A stretch of DNA of 64,000 bases, from assembly GCA_024349245.1 (NCBI GenBank), contig JALDNG010000015.1:16058001-16122000 (forward strand). The letters are read 5' to 3'. A model generated the notes under the pieces. The model saw only the letters and a program-made list of their open reading frames with translations. It was not told the DNA's origin and did not search any database. Made by a program: the position numbers and the translations under genes. Positions 33,301 through 47,230 of this stretch are shown here, piece by piece (position 1 is the first letter of the stretch; every line of letters begins with the position of its first letter). Origin of the DNA: Neodontobutis hainanensis (Eukaryota > Chordata > Actinopteri > Gobiiformes > Odontobutidae).

Positions 33301-36300
33301 GTTTTGTTTGTGAACTGAAACCAAACATTCAAAGTACAGTATAGTAAAAAGCTCGCGAGTGGAGGGGCTTAAGGACACACCAACCAAACAAGACGAGAGG
33401 GATAGCATGACTGAAATAGAAAGTTTAAAACGGACCTGGGAAGATAATTGGGTGTTTAAAATTAACGAGACGCATAGTAATAAAGAAAGAATGTAATTTA
33501 CAAAGCGTCCAAGAGCATTTAAAGAAAAACGGAGGCCACTTTTCTTTAAGTTTAGGCCCTTACGCACGCAGACGTAGTTTAATGTTTTGTCTTTTTTCCC
33601 TTCTTAGAGTTTTTCCTTTACATCCACTCAGTATTCATGCCTGTGGATAACAAAGAGCTTGCCTCAATCCACACAGGAGGCGGTGTGACAGGGAACTCGT
33701 GGCAGCTTTTCAAATATCTTCTTTCTGTCTCCTTTTCTGTGCGTCTCGACTTTGGCCTGGGTCTCCGTGGCAGGGGGGAGAGCGGATCAAGCGAGAAGCG
33801 CCTCCCCACTTCAGGCTCTTCGGATTCACTTTGCTCTCCGCACGCATCAAGGAGATTGAATTTAACGCTGTCTACAAGAAAAGAACATTCGTAACAATAT
33901 TTCTCAACGTAATCATGGCTAAATGATACTAGGAGTTTTCTAAAAAATAAATGCGTTGTGACCACAAATAGGTATAATTTTTGGTTTAAAAATACATTTT
34001 GACGGTAAACCTGTCACATTTATGTCAGAGGACTTGTGATTGGTTTTGACAATTATAGCTTCTCCAATAATTAGCTAAAGGGTAGCTAACTGTCTTACAT
34101 TTCTTCAAACGGCAATGCAAACTATAGCTAGGAATATTTGAATTGAAACATTATCAATTGACATTTACAAATTTAACAATTATACTCTCATTAGTCAAGC
34201 ACTTAAGACAAGGATGACCTAATTTTAACCATGGTTGTATTAAAACAGAAAAATAACATTGTACAATTGGGGCTAAGTTGGCTAGCTGTTGGCTTACATA
34301 CCAAGCCTTACCTTTTATAGGACAAAATACTGTAGCCTACCTCTTGAAACAGGCCTCTGTGTAAGTGCCCTTGGTGTTTTGTAGCATTAAGTAAATTTAC
34401 TAAATGTAGGCATTGTTTCAAGGCCTGAGAAGCACTTGAATGTATTTGTAGATTTTATTATACATCCATGGAGTCAGATCACATGATTTGCCCAGGGCTT
34501 TCAGTTTTCCCGCCTGGAAAGGTCAAAGGTCGAGCTTTTGACTGCACCCATTGACAAATGACAAATGACTGCACCAAGCTGTAAATAACCATTCCTCCAG
34601 ACAAGTGAGAGTATTGTAAAACAATCATATAAAGACTTTACAAATGTTTTAAGGGGACTGTTTGAAATGGCCTAGACATTTTCCGACATGACAGAACCTA
34701 ATTAAAGGATTAAATAAAAAGGAACTATGTGATCATTGATCTAAAAGTCTTGACGACTCATAATGAATCAGATGGCCTGAGATTTATTTTGGAGCTAAAT
34801 AATAGTGCTTTATAGAACAGCAGCATCCTGTTAAAATATTATTTTGGCGGACAGGATGTAACATATTGCTTTTTTAGTCTTAGGGATGTGTAGACATTCC
34901 ATGTTCTCATTCGTGATGCAGAAACTGCTTGAGCGCCTTTAGGCCAGACATTGATATTTCTTTTCCAGTTCCTGCGCTGACCCGGGTCTGCAGTCATGTG
35001 AAACGCAGGTCTCTGTGATTTTGCAAAATGACCACCACCAACATATGGTCCACATTGCCACAGAAGAGAGCAGCACAAAGAGTGAAGCAATGTGACTGAC
35101 GAATGTCCACACATATGTCAGAACAACTTTGGACATTTTTTATTATTAAATAATATATTATTATTACCATTAAACATATATTAAATGTACCAAACTGCAC
35201 AAAGAAACCCCATTGAAGCTCTATTGGTGTAGTTCAGACTTGTGCCTGTCATAATAGTTAAGCCTCCCCACATACTGTACTGATCAAAACTGCATAGCTA
35301 AAGATGGGAGTGATGTTTTACAACTGCAGAGCCATATGCAGCTCTGCAGGACAGGGATTGTTGCATTGTGACAGTAATTGGAGAGAGAGGAGAGAGGAGG
35401 AGACACAGACAGTGCGATGACACTTGAGAAATGAGATCTAACTCGAGCCCAGTGCCAGTCCTGACAGCCCGAGTCCTCTGCAGCCATTCTCCTGCTCCAC
35501 TCTTTTGTCTGAATCCTTTTCAGCGTCTCCGAGCCAAACCTGTTCCCCTTCAAAACCCTTCTTGCACGTGATGGGAGTCCTCTGTTGAGCGGCTGCTGTC
35601 TCTTTTTTATCTGTCCATCCATCCATCGGCTCCTCCTCGGTCCTCTCTATTGGCAGAGCGTTTTTCTTTTCCTTTCGATCATCTTGGCCCATAAAACTTC
35701 AGGAGGAGGGTGAGCAGGCTGCGTTTTCAGGGCTGGCTACACCGCTATGTGTGCACTGACTTGGACTAATGCTATTCACGCCTCACATTTGCTCGCCAGG
35801 TCCCATGAAAAGGGACGGCCACTGCAGCCTTTCTCAAACTCACGACAAAGAGGCATCATTCATCAGGCTGCAGAGTGAAGAGGAGTGGCAGAGTCTCATC
35901 CCGCTACTTTGGGTAGCATCATGTTTGGGTCGAATTGTCTTTTTCAATAGGATCTTTTTTATTCTGGCAAGGTCATGGATGTTGTATAGTTTGAAAAACA
36001 GCAGCTTGCAAGGCGAAAATGAAAAAAGCTGGAGCTAGACTTTTGTTTGTGAAGGTTCTCATTCATCCCAGTTGTTTAGAAATAGGCATCAGGACATCGT
36101 TTTAGGACTTGGGCATCGTCATTTTCGAATGCATTTTGCAACATCTCTTTGTGCACAGTAACTACAGTGATTAATTTGTAAAACTGGAGGTGGGGAAACA
36201 CAGAGAGAATGTTTAGGGGAAGTACTCCCTCAGCATCAAGAAGGAAAATAAGATAATGGAACATATGAATCATAAAGACTGAATTATAGCTTTTCGTGTC

Positions 36301-36545
36301 TAAATGATGCAATTTTAACAAACTAATGGACAATTTCCACAGACTAAGTTATAATTCAGAGTTACTTTTTATTTAAACATCAACTTTAGTTTAAAAAATT
36401 CTCCTGAAAAACAAGAGGTGCCAGATCCAGTCAAACAGATCCCGGTCCCAGTTTAGGAGGTGGGGGAATATATATTTTCCCATGTTCCCCTATAAATTAA
36501 GCACTGATTACATACAAATGTTCTCACAAGTCCAGCAGACCTTAA
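30386..36545. other. gene-free stretch downstream of cdkn1c
   Basis: I see no exon series. It has higher-complexity, CpG-containing blocks (30840-31100, 32560-33600, 33650-33900) that could be regulatory or parts of non-coding transcripts, a homeodomain-type core TAATTAACG near 31600, and an E2F/DR1 motif pair at 34505-34532. ORFs of up to 167 codons here have no recognisable domain. Confidence 0.4.
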
Positions 36546-36800
36546 AGATAAAATAAGACTTTATTGATCCCACAGAGGGGAAATTCACAGTTAATAAAGC
36601 AAATTATTAGGGAGAAGGGCAAGTAAAACAAAACAACAAAACAGTAGCAATCTATATACATATTTACAAAGTAATAAGAAAAATAGACATACTGGGTTAT
36701 TGTTGTAGATGTGTGTTATAGTGTCTAACTGCAGCAGGTAAGAATGACCTGTGGTAGCGCGCCTTCCTACTCTGTGGGTGTCGTAGTCTGCCACTAAGTT
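36545..36800 (-). mobile_element. 3' end of a non-LTR retrotransposon
   Basis: On the minus strand an open frame reads DYDTHRVGRRATTGHSYLLQ in the manner of a LINE reverse-transcriptase C-terminus. It is followed by an A/T-rich UTR and the tail GATCAATAAAGTCTTATTTT at 36571-36546. 5' truncated. Confidence 0.65.
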
Positions 36801-39650
36801 GAGAACAACATTATTGGTTGATCTGATAGAAAATGATTACTTTGCATAAACAAACAACAATGTTTAACTGGTTTTAGTAATACCTTACAACACAAGGTAA
36901 TAAAGACAGTACCACAGCCACCATTATTGTTTGTCAGTATTATAAACATCTGCATGCTTGTTGCACAAAACACTAAAGGCCCTGAGGTCTCTGAGGTCTG
37001 GACCTCTGGATTTTGTCCGATTATGTTCAACAAAGACCACTCTTTTAAAATCCAGATTCACATGGACATATGGCAATATACACATACTGTATTCAGTAAT
37101 GTACAGTCTGCTTGGTTCTTGACTTTTTTCATACTTACAGTATCTTTAACCAGTCTCCTTGATATCATATATTCTCCTTTTATGTGTGTAGACTAATTAT
37201 CATTTTTCTTCTCTCAAATACCTTTAAAACCCAAAGATTTGATTAAGCACCAAACCTTTCTTGAAAGTAGGTTTTGGAGCTCAGTGGCTGGGATGTCATC
37301 ACGTGTAAATATGCTTTCAAAGCATTAAAAACATTTCACCAAACATTTTAACTAAAGATAAAAAGTGGAAGAAATCATTCACATGTGAATGTCTTCAAGC
37401 TTTCAAACTATGTTGAGATGCCTTTTTTCCGAATTACTTTAGTTTGACTTTTGTTAACGCTGAGTCCTGTGGCTTACAGCCTTTATTCATTCTGGCGGAT
37501 TGCTTTACAAAAAGAACAAAAAGAATTTGAAAAGAGATATGGATTTATAACCATACTCCCAGGTCACAAAGCTATCATTAATCTTCACCTTTCCTTGACT
37601 GCTCCTTCACATTGAGTCCAAAGCTTTAGAGTCCTGTTGGCATCTCTTAACAATACCCAGAATGCCGCTGGGCCTTGTCAGCCTGTCCTAATTTGTGGCT
37701 GCCTTCCCGGGGTTGAATTGAGCCACTGCTGGCTGCTTGACCTGCTGTATTCTGTTGGCGGATTAGCAACATCTTTTAGTCTACATGCAGGGCAACAGCA
37801 ATGGGCCGATACGCAGGCTGCAATTACGCAGCAGGACGGGCCTCCTCGGACAAACACACACACCAATGTATAGAGAGATGCATGGAGCTAGAGCTGGCCC
37901 AAAAAGCAAAAAGAGGCAGGTGATGTGGAGGTCGGCTGCTTTGAACAGGACTTAGGAAAAAGAGAGGGAGAGTAAAGGGAAGGGAAACTGTCGCACTGTG
38001 GGTTTAGGGTTTTGTGCCTCACAGCAGGTTTCTGTCTGCATTGTGTACACAGCACAAGTCAGTGCATAGATGCCTGCCTCAGCTTAGCTTTAAATAGCAG
38101 CCACTGTATCCCATCATTTGATTTGAATGGCAACAAAGATAAATAAAAAATCCATCCATGTGAATTTGATAAGTTGGTTGGACCATATATGATGGCAAAG
38201 AAACAAGCAAGGTTTTAATGCTAATTTGGTGACTCTATTAATATATATTGTAAAGTGGCATTTTTTGTGGGTTTAAATACAAATCCCTCAAAGCACAATG
38301 CTTGCAAGGTGAGTTTGAGTAAAGTTGCTTAAAATCTTAACATTTAGCCAAAGATGTTTTTCAGGCTTGACTCTCTGCAGTTCACTGTTTGGTCTATATA
38401 CACAATCATTTTCTAATAAAGGCCTGAGAAACTCATAATCAAGGCTTTCCCAATAGCACTTTCTCCAGAATGAGTACCTATACCAAGTACAGATATGAGT
38501 ATGTCCTCAGTATGTCCTTTATTTGACAGTTTCAGTGAAAGCAGATAGTTGTGGCACAGGGGAGAGCTTGCAGCTGTACAACATGTATTGTATTTGACAG
38601 GAGCAGTCACAGTACCATTCATTCATGAAAAGCTTAAGGGACAGAGCTGCTACAAATATAGATAAAATGCAGAGGACAACCTTTGGTCAGGACTAAACAC
38701 AAAGATGCATCTGCACAGTGCGACACAAAAGACCTAAACATCAACAGCAGATATGCAGCAGGTCAAGCGCAGATCAGAATTGGCAGTGCGCTGCAAACAC
38801 GCTGAATGCACACAAAGCCTTGAATGATGGGAATAAGGGGAATTGGCAAACGTAACATGGCTTCCTGCCATCTTCCCTTGCTCCCTCCTTTAGTTTCACA
38901 ACAGATGTATGTCCCAAGAAGACACTGTCAGTTGCACAAGAAAAGGAGGAAATTTGTCAACAAAGACACACACCGAAGAAACAGCGCTCTCTAAGTCAGC
39001 ATCTGAGTTAACAATGATGACATACGCCCAAAGAGGAGGGCATCTCTCACCATCGCTATGGAAACATGTCCTTCCCCTCCCCAGGACTATTCTTATGGCA
39101 TATACACGCACACCGTTGTCAGCTGCAGGCCAGGCGCTGTCTGAGCCCAGATGGTAGCGAACTGCATAACTCACTTATCTGTCTCAGGCCTCTAAAGGAA
39201 TGCCTAAAGGCCTCTCCAATTCCCCGTGGACGTCACCAAAAACAGAGAGTGAGAGGCTCACCATCTGCTCACAGACACAGTGGGTACCCCCCTTTCCTGT
39301 CCGTCCCCCAAAACCATCCCTCCTCTTTCTACCTTCAACCCCCAAAACAGTCTTTATGATCGGTACGTGGTTGTTCCTAAAGAGTCACTGCAGGGGGATG
39401 GGATGGGCCCACCCCGAGGTGAACGAGTTCTGATGATAACAGAAGTAGTAAAAACACAAACACTATCTGCCTGAGATATATAGTTATTGCATTCCTTAAA
39501 CTGCAGTCCTGGGTCTAGGCCTGGTTTTGGTGTGGTGCTACCTTTAGGTTATAGTCCTGGTTTTAGACTTCATATTCCACATGAGAAATATTTGGCTTTA
39601 TGATGGTTTAAATTAGTAATCTTAGTTTGGGATTGAATGTTGATATAGAG
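36801..39650. other. gene-free stretch
   Basis: No exon series or RNA gene recognised. Contains AT-rich DNA and a more complex block around 38880-39440 with chance ORFs on both strands. Confidence 0.35.
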
Positions 39651-39654
39651 TCTT

Positions 39655-40290
39655 TATTTTAGATAAATTAGAGAGCAATCAATAGCACCTTTCATTCAAG
39701 GGCTTTACAAATAATCAGCAAAAGCATTAAAAAGACAACAGATTGTTTATTTTATTACTTTTGACACAATGCAAAAATAGAATAAAACAAAGTTGAAAGC
39801 AATACTAAAATACAAATTTAAATACAATAGTAAAAGTGTGGAAACTTCATGTAACATAGACTAAAAGAATGTTCAGTCATCACCAAGGTTTTCCCAGAGT
39901 CTTGAAGTGTAGTGACTTAAAGCTGCCTCACACGATGTTTTTAATCCTGCTTTGTTTGACGGTCAGCAGTGAGGAGCAAAGGGATATTCACTTATAGCAT
40001 GTCTCTTAGATTATTAAGTACATGTAGTGCCCTAAAAGCCATTATAGCCAGTGTAGAGATTTTAAATTGGGTGTAAAGTATGCAACATGCTGCTACATTT
40101 TTTTTTGTTTTAAGTAATGTACTGTATGGTGTTTTTTGTAAGACCAGAGAAGTGTGTTTTTTTGGAAGACCATGAGGAGAGCTGTTTGTATGAGACAGTG
40201 CAGTGGTAACCAGGAAAAGAGATTGCTTTGTACACATTGGTCTGGGACAGGACCATCCAAGGGTCATCAGGTTCATACAACGCTATGTGC
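39655..40290. repeat. diverged interspersed repeat
   Basis: Stretches such as ATAGCACCTTTCATTCAAGG, GCCATTATAGCCAGTG-AGAG and GGAAGACCA are words I recognise from a repeat seen in many fish genomes. The family name is not recalled with certainty and the edges are approximate. Confidence 0.45.
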
Positions 40291-43265
40291 AGACTTTATA
40301 TTTTAATTTTTCTGTTTAAACATGGTATAAAATGTGTGAAATTAGTGTTTTAAGGTTTGAACTTGAATGGTGTAATGACAGAAAACAACATTATTAACAT
40401 TCTCTTAGTATAAACAAATGGGATTTTAGTTGTATGGACAGATGTCTCTCCTTGAAAGTACAGACAGGTCAGGGCCTTTTTGTGAACTTGAAATAGTAGT
40501 TAGAAAAAATAGCCTCCAGTAAACATTAGCAAGAAAGACTACCTCATCAAGCAGTTTTCCAGTAGCAGCTCTGATGTCACACGTGTCTCATGAAAAGACA
40601 CACTTGAAATTACTTTAAACACACGCCATGCCTTTATCTCAGCGCCAACTCTTAACTCTCACTCTCTAATCCACCGATTAAACACCGCAGACTCTTTCTT
40701 GCCTTAACGCTCAATGCTTTTTTTGGTTTAGAGCCGTTTGATGGTGTCTGCCGAGTTGCACCACCCACAGAGGCAAGTGGGGCTCAGGTGCGACGCTGGC
40801 CACATGTGTTTTTGTGTGGTCTGTGCTCACGCTCTGAACACAATCAGATGGGCTTTAAAACAGATGGCCTTGGACATTAACACACACTAAACAGTAAAGG
40901 TGGTTCACAGGCTGAGTGAGGACAGGCTGGAAAAAAAAGTTACAATAAAGAAATAAAGAGACTGGACCATGCACTTGAAGAGATGTGAGCGTTATGCTTT
41001 ATCCTCACTTCATGACTTTTTCTTAAACTTATGCACAATCAGTCAAATCTGAGCTTTCAGGAACAAATGCTGCATTCATGGTCTATGTTTCTAAAATAGA
41101 AAAAGAGTTGTGTTTATGGGACATGCTTTCATTTTCGAAAGACATGTTATTTTTCAACAACTAACATGATAATTTGTTAGATTTGTTCTAGAAGTAAACA
41201 GGGCTTTCCTGTCAGATTTAACGTTAGTTTTCACATACTAATTCTCTTTAGTTTAGTAAATGTACCTAACTGTTAAGGGATAAATATATTAATAGTTACC
41301 TCAAACATTTCCTTTTAAACAAGGAATAAGTTGATTTACTTAAGCTTACACAAATTAATTACACATAGCCTACTTTAATGCCTTGTCAATGTCAATGTAG
41401 CTTCAGGTAGGACATTTTTAACCCTTGTTCCCGAATTCTTTTTCTGACTTATTATTTTGAAACTTTCCCAGGAGCACAAAGAGTGGGAAAAATATAAAAA
41501 TCCCAACTAAAATTGCTGGGCATCCGTTTCACTTTCAGAGAGCACTATGGAATGTTCCCGGTCGCCTAGCAACTAAGACGTTTTGCTAGCAACTGCTAGC
41601 TAATGCTACATTGGTATTTTTAACATACACAACACACTAAATTGTTTACATTACACAGTGAAAAAAATTATATCACAATTTTTACTCTTACTATTGTTTA
41701 GTTGCATGTGATGTACAGAGATTAAGTTATCAAATACTAATATTGTATTACCTTTTTATGCAGTTCTAGTGTAGACCTAGTTACTATAGTTTACAATGTT
41801 GTGCTGTAATGTGCTGTAATTCTTCACTGTGAACTCACTGAACCTCTTTACTACAAGACTTGGTCAAACTGGGGTTTTCCCTTGATGTTACGAGTTTTTG
41901 CAAGCACTGTGTAATGCTATGACTAAACGCTGACTCATTTGACATTGGCTAATTTATTGGCCTTTGGAAACCGATTCTATTTTTAACCAAAAGGGCCCTT
42001 TTAGCAGCAGTGGGCAGACATACCACACCCACACACCAACTCCACATCTAAGGCTGTAGATTTATTTGCAATGAAGGCCACTGACCGTCATTAATGGGTT
42101 CAAACCAGTAAACCAATGAGTTAGCTCAACACACAAAAGCTTTAGCTGCATTATTTTACACCACATAGAATCTGAGAAAGATTCCCCGCAAAAAAACACA
42201 GAAGAATGGAGACATTTACGAAGATTATCTCATAAAAACAGCACGATATTGAAAGCAAGTCATTACAGAGCATGGTGTGGGCACTAGTAGAATTAGACAA
42301 TTAGATAAGAAAAGTGGGACTTGAACTAATACAATATAGTCTCATTATTCACTTCTTCCAATATGCTCTTTTTTTAATCATTTTAAAATGTCAAATTAAG
42401 TCTGTGTATTTACCTGTGGGGCCAAACTCCTTATGAATGCAACAAAGATAAAAAACATGAAAGTGTTTCCTGTTGCAGTGGCTTTATTTATAGTTTAAAC
42501 CACAATAACTGTTTTGGTTTCACGCAGCAAATGTCCAAAATAACCACACGACCTGAAGTGACTTGCTTCAACTGCAATATTTGTGCCAGATGTCAACTTA
42601 CTGCTTTGAGAGTCAGAAAAATATTTTCATCAGAATTTTGTTTATTTTTTGTTAAGTTAAGTTTAAAGCTACCTTCAAATATTTTATTCAGCTTATACTA
42701 TATTATATACTCATATAAGCCTGATATCCAGCATCTGTGCAGAGGTGCAGAGGTGCAGAAATGCAGAGGTGCGAGTAAGTACATGAAGCCTCTGCCCCAG
42801 TCGCAGCTCTATAAATAACGCTTTTAGACAGGCGTCGCTTGTACAAGACAAATGTTAAGTCTCAACTTGTGGCATCACTCTTCCGCGAGACTGGACAAAA
42901 CACGTGGAACAAATGGCACCAGCCAAATGGAGGGGCAATAAGGCGAGGGGGCCCAGTGTGAAGTGTGTGTTGATAAAGTATAGCTCCTCAGATGGGACGC
43001 GGTGTGTGTGGATTTTGCAGAGTGAATGGGGATTGTGTGTTTTCAAAAGAGGGGGGTGTCTCATTATTGCGACAGTGAATGTCCGAGACCCCTGTGAGTG
43101 AGGCGTGTGTGTGCGCATGTGGGAGTGTGCACGGGTGTCACAACAGGACGAGTGAGGAAAGGCACACTGTCGGTTCAAGTATGCCCCCATGTGACTGCGA
43201 CGAGAAGTCACTTTGAAATATCAGCAGTTTTTAGAGTCAAAGTATAGTTTTTATTATATCTATTT

Positions 43266-43268
<3 letters not shown>
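40291..43268. other. gene-free stretch
   Basis: AT-rich sequence with no coding signal. An 8-base tandem (GTGCAGAG) of about five units lies at 42737-42775, next to a CpG-containing block at 42830-43210. Confidence 0.35.
42737..42775. repeat. short tandem repeat, unit GTGCAGAG
   Basis: Four near-perfect units plus a partial one, in direct succession. Confidence 0.7.

Positions 43269-43309
<41 letters not shown>
43269..43309. repeat. AT microsatellite
   Basis: Uninterrupted alternating TA of about 41 bases. Confidence 0.95.
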
Positions 43310-43311
<2 letters not shown>

Positions 43312-46300
43312 CCATTGACTTTTGTCTCAGTTTATGTTCTGACAGTTGATCAAAAAGTTAATCTTATCACATTGAGTAATTACTCATAATACACTTTATA
43401 TTAGAACAATACAAATTTTTCGATTTTGAATAAAAATGTGATTATATAATAGAAGTTTTTATAATCCAAAAATCACTCTTAAAGTCTTCAATGCTACTAA
43501 TAATATTAATTTGATGATGTGATGGTTTATTTCTTTTTTGGTCAGTTCTGAACATATTATTTTGTTATTTTTGATATGGAATTGTTAAGAATTATTAAAA
43601 AATGTCATGTTTGTTTTGTTGGTTGGTTTTTCTTGTAAACAATAAACAAAAATATGTAATTTGTATTCGTTTGTCTCTGTCTAATGCAGCCACAGCTTTT
43701 TAAACACAAAAAAGATTTTTCCACAAATATTTTGTGATTGTGTTAAATTTTTAAGGGTGTCCGAGAACTTTTTTCACAACTGTTTAAACAGTATATGTGA
43801 TTTTAATTTCTTTTTTTCTTTTTTTAGAGTTACTTAGATGAGTCTCATGAGAAATGAAGTGACTTTTTGTATAGTTTGATCTTTTGCTTTAGTGGTTATT
43901 ACAACTATTATTGTTTTAATGGAACATATTGTCTTAGGTTTTTTAAATGAAAATTAAGCTAAATTATTATTACACATTATATTCTTGCAAATGAATTATG
44001 TTTATGGTGAAGTATGTTTCCATTTGTTTTTATGGTTCCACATATTTATTTGGTTTTGTAGTGACACAATGGTGTAATGGCCTCAGGTTAATCCCTGGTC
44101 ATGTTCTCAAGTTTATTGGAGCCACGCAAATAGCTTCAAATGCTTAAACAAGGTGACTCTTAAAAAAAGCTGAGTCTTTAATGCTCTAAGCTACGTTAAT
44201 TTCATTCGGTGCCGACAAATAGAAATGACTTCTATTTGTTGGCATTTTTCTGTTGAAGTCTGCTTTCTTAAGTCTTACTGTCTTTACAGTGCACTATTGC
44301 ATTCTATCATATTAGTTTTGAATACTGGGTTGGTTTGAACACTGTAATGTGGTGAGAGTTTAGCTTTAATCCTCTTTCCTCTCCAGAGTTTTTGGTTTGT
44401 GTGGTATGGATGTTTTGCTGTAAAAGGGGAAAGATGGCAGCGGCAGGCATTTGTCCTCCCAGAGCCCCGTTTCCTCCCGTAGCTGTTGTAGTGGAGCCCA
44501 CAAACAGACCTCTGGCAGCAGCAGTAGCCGACTTGTTCAGCCTGTAGACGTGGTGGTATACCGCATCTCCATCGGCATTTAGCAAAAACTCCCATCCACA
44601 AAAGGCTTGCTTTGGTCTTTGACTCCTGAATCATACATTGTCAGAGTAAGAATTTTTTTTGAGTCTGTAAATAGGCTGATATCGTCTGAGCAGTAGGCGC
44701 CATCTCGTGCAGTGACTGGTTTCAAGTGTAACAGTGGAAAAGTGTCAGCTGACATTGTATTCTTTGAAAACTGCAACAAGTTTCTGGCCACATAAAACAT
44801 AGACTTTTGATTTGTGTTGCTCCCATGCTTATATGAATAAAAACAAAACAAAACAAAAAAATTGTTCCTTTATTAAAATGGATTTGTATCTTCTTTGATA
44901 ATGTCACCCATAAAACGGTATATATACTACTCTTACAATATGGTACATATTTGACATATTAAGCTGTCAAAAATGAATAGTACTTGCATTTCCCATCAGT
45001 GCTGTGGAGCTTGACCCTAAAAACATTATTAACTGTATCCCTAACTGAGCCGTGTTACATACAAGAGGATTTTCACCTCTTTATTTAAAGCAGTTCAACA
45101 AAGAAGACAAGTGTTAAGATTTAAAGTCCCCAGCTTCGAGAGACACTTACATAGCTGTTTGAGAAGGAGGCCCAGTAAAAGTAAGCAAACAAAGCCACTG
45201 GGACTGAGATATTGTGTGTTTATTTTTGGATAAGAAAACACAAATCAACTTTTTTTTGTTTTGCTCTGGCCTTATCAGATGGCTGTAATGAGCGAGGTTC
45301 GGTACAGGGGTCTAAGAATCAGAGAGCGCTGTTATCGTGAACACAAAACTTCAAAACCAACCATAATAAACATCTTTAAAGCCAGATCCAACCGGCCCCC
45401 TTTAATCTCCGGCCCTCGTTCAGGATTATGGCTGTATTTCGTGAGAGAGCGCCTTGGCTTTATCACATTAGGAACCCCAAATCTTTTATCTCACAAGTGT
45501 AGAATCAAATTTCCGAACATGTTTTCTCGAGTGGAAAAAGTTAAACCTTTCATGTCGCCACAGTGTCACATCTGGGATATGACTGAGGTCTGTGTCAGAT
45601 GTGGCTCTTAATTAGCCTCCACTGCTGGTCCCCCACCTCCCTGTCCTCCCTGTAGTCTTTTATGGACTGACATACACCAGTTGCCTTACACAATAATCAT
45701 GTAAGAAAGTGTTTATGGAAAAGGTTTTGCAAAATGATCCACAAATGTCTTTTTTTAGTGAAAAGAAAACAGATTTTAAAAAATAATGTCTGAAGTAGTG
45801 AATGCTACATTGTTGATTGTTTCCAAATTGATAAATGTGTGACTCGTAAAATAAAAGTGAGTGCTGTAAAGTTTCAAATTTACAAAACAAGAGCTTGAAA
45901 ACATTGATTCTAATAAACACTAACTTTGTTTTCAATAAAGTAGTGCATTTGGCATACTTTCTTTTTTGAATATACAGAAATTATAAACAAGACAAGATTT
46001 ATTTTTCAATTTTCATTTACACTTGAGGATTCTCTATCGTCCAATCAACAGTTGAGCCAAATGGTTGTTTAGCTCAACTTTTTAGTAACCATACTTCACT
46101 TTTGGAGCCACAGCAGAGGGGCCGCTCTGGTAGGGTATACTTTTATGGGAAAGATGCAAAGCTATCCTTCTGCCACTGAAAAGTAACAGTAATATTTGAT
46201 GGAAATAAAATGTGTTGCTCATTGTACAGATCCTTCCAGTTTGGTATGGCCCTTGTCATCTGCATTCAGTATATCTTTGTCAAAAATGCTGTATGGTATT

Positions 46301-46990
46301 AAAAAGACGATAGCAAATTCAAGTTGGCCACATAAAACTCTTCCTAAAGGTATCCATACATCTGTAACCTTCAGTCTCTGTTTATTTGCTTCTTTGCAGT
46401 TAATGGTAATTTTTCTTTGTGATGAGGAAACTTGACTATAGACCTGTTACTTCAAAGGCTAAGTCTTTCTGTGTAGCAAAGCTCAATTGAGAAAACACAA
46501 CTAATTGCATTTGTCTGTTCTTTCTGAAGTTTGAAGTAGCTCAGTTGCACACAGGCGACAACTACACTCTATAAACACAGAACAGGGTGGATTTGTGGCC
46601 AGTGCGATCAAAGTTCCTGTTCTGCTGCTGTGAATGTGAGTACTGGGCCCACGAGGTAATGTATGGGTTCTGTTATCGTAACTCTTTATGACTGTAACCG
46701 CTGCACAGTTTGACTAATGAACATGATGAAAAAATATTTTCCTCTCTGACGCACTGAAACAGGTCGCTGTGTTTGGTCTGTTTATTAGGACAGATGTTAA
46801 AGATGAAAGTTTCTATTCAGGAATAGGTTTTCCATTCAAGATGCCTTTTAAGTTGCTTGTCAAAATGACTTCGGTGTTTCCAACCAAACCAAAAGACGTT
46901 TAGTGTTACATTAAAGAGGTGTTTAGGTGCATATACTGAATAAAAAAACGTCCCTAACGTGCTAAATAAGCAACTCTAAACCATATTATT
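43310..46990. other. gene-free stretch with a candidate conserved block
   Basis: Mostly AT-rich. The block 45270-45610 stands out as balanced, complex, non-repetitive sequence, with a chance open frame of 116 codons but no splice context or domain. A CTCF-like motif in minus orientation lies at 44697-44710. Confidence 0.35.
44697..44710 (-). promoter_or_regulatory. CTCF-like motif
   Basis: The minus strand reads GCACGAGATGGCGC, two mismatches from CCASYAGRKGGCRS. Weak evidence, motif only. Confidence 0.25.
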
Positions 46991-46992
46991 CC

Positions 46993-47230
46993 AAATCAAA
47001 TCAACTTTATTAATCCCTAAGGGGAAATTTTAGTTGTTAGGTCTCTTCAAATTAGTTGATTCAGATTTCTTCTGTTATTGACTGATTGATTGTAGAGTCT
47101 TATGGCAGACAAGATGAAGGAGTTTTTGTGGCCTTCCGTCCTGCAGCTCACTGATCTCAGACGTCCACTGACTGCTGTCTGTTGTTCAAGTGCAAAGAAT
47201 GGGATGGTCCATGTTGTTCAGTACACAAAT
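46993..47230 (-). mobile_element. 3' fragment of a non-LTR retrotransposon (copy C)
   Basis: Best-preserved of three related fragments. The minus strand keeps RTEGHKNSFILSAIRLYNQS, typical of the C-terminus of LINE reverse transcriptases, and ends with the tail CCCCTTAGGGATTAATAAAG. Confidence 0.7.

Noticed and set aside
33064..33567. 167-codon minus-strand protein
   Set aside because: Composition follows local base bias, no recognised domain, and no neighbouring exons.
44307..44585. Ala/Gly/Thr-rich minus-strand frame as a coding exon
   Set aside because: Looks exon-like for a short stretch, but low complexity and no family match; cannot be supported.
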